Origin: Calothrix sp. HK-06
GTDB taxonomy: Bacteria; Cyanobacteriota; Cyanobacteriia; Cyanobacteriales; Nostocaceae
Reading direction: 5' to 3'
DNA length: 62,214 nt
Assembly: GCF_001904745.1 (NCBI RefSeq)
Contig: NZ_MRCD01000050.1
Location: 1 to 62,214, forward strand
The notes beneath the pieces were generated by a model. It saw only the letters and a program-made list of their open reading frames with translations, did no database searches and was not told the origin of the DNA. Numbering within the stretch: the stretch's first letter is position 1; the number at the start of each line of letters is the position of its first letter. This document shows positions 61,793 to 62,214 of the stretch, piece by piece. The position numbers and the translations under genes are program-made.

Positions 61793-62214
61793 GTGAAAAA
61801 GTACTTTATTACAGCAATAATTGCTCTACTTAGTTTAATTATGGTTTTAGTTACATCCTCATTACACGATAATACCAGTGCAAGTACTATCAATCAAATA
61901 TATGTTTTTGGCGATAGTCTCTCTGATACCGGGAATATGTATCGTGTGACGAATAGAAATTATCCACCCAGTCCACCGTATTTTCAAGGACGTTATTCTA
62001 ATGGTCAGGTGTGGGTTGAGTATCTTGCCTCAAAGTTAGCGCTTGATGCTAAACAAAGTGCAAATTTTGCTTTTGGTGGCGCCATGACAGGTAAAGTTAG
62101 TAATAATGGTATCCCTGGTTTACTAGGACAAGTTGAAAACTTTACTAAACAGGCAAATGTAAACGATAGTGGACTATATATAATTTGGGCTGGTGCTAAT
62201 GATTATATATATGG
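61793..62214 (+). CDS. SGNH/GDSL-type lipase or esterase, 3' end outside window
   Basis: 140 codons visible, starting at GTG 61793; an in-frame ATG at 61763 lies in a repeat and is less likely. A signal peptide (YFITAIIALLSLIMVLVTS) leads into the GDSL block FGDSLSDTGNMYR with catalytic Ser, block II FAFGGAMTG with Gly, and block III WAGANDYIYG with Asn. It is an exported hydrolase of the autotransporter-like or PEP-CTERM-type lipase group. The catalytic Asp-His pair lies beyond the window. Confidence 0.85.
   Translation, partial: MKKYFITAIIALLSLIMVLVTSSLHDNTSASTINQIYVFGDSLSDTGNMYRVTNRNYPPSPPYFQGRYSNGQVWVEYLASKLALDAKQSANFAFGGAMTGKVSNNGIPGLLGQVENFTKQANVNDSGLYIIWAGANDYIY

Overview
The window is chromosomal DNA of a filamentous, probably heterocyst-forming cyanobacterium (Nostocales type). 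The evidence is a set of cyanobacterial marker genes: petM, ycf39, gun4, nblR, a biliverdin-reductase homologue, plant-type ferredoxin petF, two CrtO-type carotenoid oxidoreductases and a CcbP-type calcium-binding protein. There are also many cyanobacteria-restricted DUFs, and short tandem heptanucleotide repeats of the actcagc/gctgagt kind. The DNA is AT-rich. The hexamer GGCGCC occurs roughly 110 times by eye, while the usual cyanobacterial palindrome GCGATCGC was not seen. I found no rRNA, tRNA, CRISPR array, prophage or intact insertion sequence.

Layout. 1-7.8 kb: a Ser/Thr kinase cut by the window edge, a DUF2795 gene, a metal-hydrolase gene broken by one stop codon, small exported proteins, ilvD, gun4 and a 59-residue ribbon-helix-helix gene. 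8-10.8 kb: icd, then a DUF2294 (MpsC) gene convergent with a lone receiver protein. 11.3-13.5 kb: a compact operon with its own promoter. It encodes a short leader ORF, an unknown protein, a bL12-like ribosomal stalk protein, another unknown protein and an EF-Ts. This is the best candidate here for an undescribed system. 13.5-24.8 kb: a CPBP protease, DUF3326, a TPR protein, a membrane-anchored STAND ATPase, a frameshifted lpdA, trpC, DUF192 and nblR. 25-35.6 kb: NAD kinase, ycf39-petM, a solute-binding lipoprotein, a PPP phosphatase, an M48 protease, RusA beside a degenerate PD-(D/E)XK-like protein, a bilin-reductase homologue and ferredoxin.

35.7-46.2 kb: SpoIID/LytB, a sulfiredoxin-Dps pair, an HTH-GrpE-like fusion, a STAS protein facing a receiver-PP2C phosphatase, DUF1350, a Na+/H+ antiporter, and a second DUF2294/receiver pair in which the phosphoacceptor Asp is Glu. 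46.8-53.5 kb: a saccharopine-dehydrogenase-like enzyme, two CrtO paralogues flanking a PD-(D/E)XK-like gene, and a divergent Nudix-ABA4-like operon. This may be a carotenoid neighbourhood. 53.5-62.2 kb: ribokinase and nucleoside hydrolase separated by a 92-bp triple tandem repeat, an exported protein, CcbP, a patatin with a foreign beta-domain inserted, a U32 peptidase/RlhA-like protein, and the start of a GDSL lipase.

Intergenic DNA is rich in dispersed palindromic elements. One family is about 65 bp long and built from two copies of GAAACCSGGTTTC (S = C or G) around a conserved spacer. Another is ACAGGC...GCCTGT. A third is GGCGGGTTTAC...GTAAACCCGCC. Several sit exactly at gene ends and may act as terminators. 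All protein calls rest on motif recognition by eye; no database search was possible.
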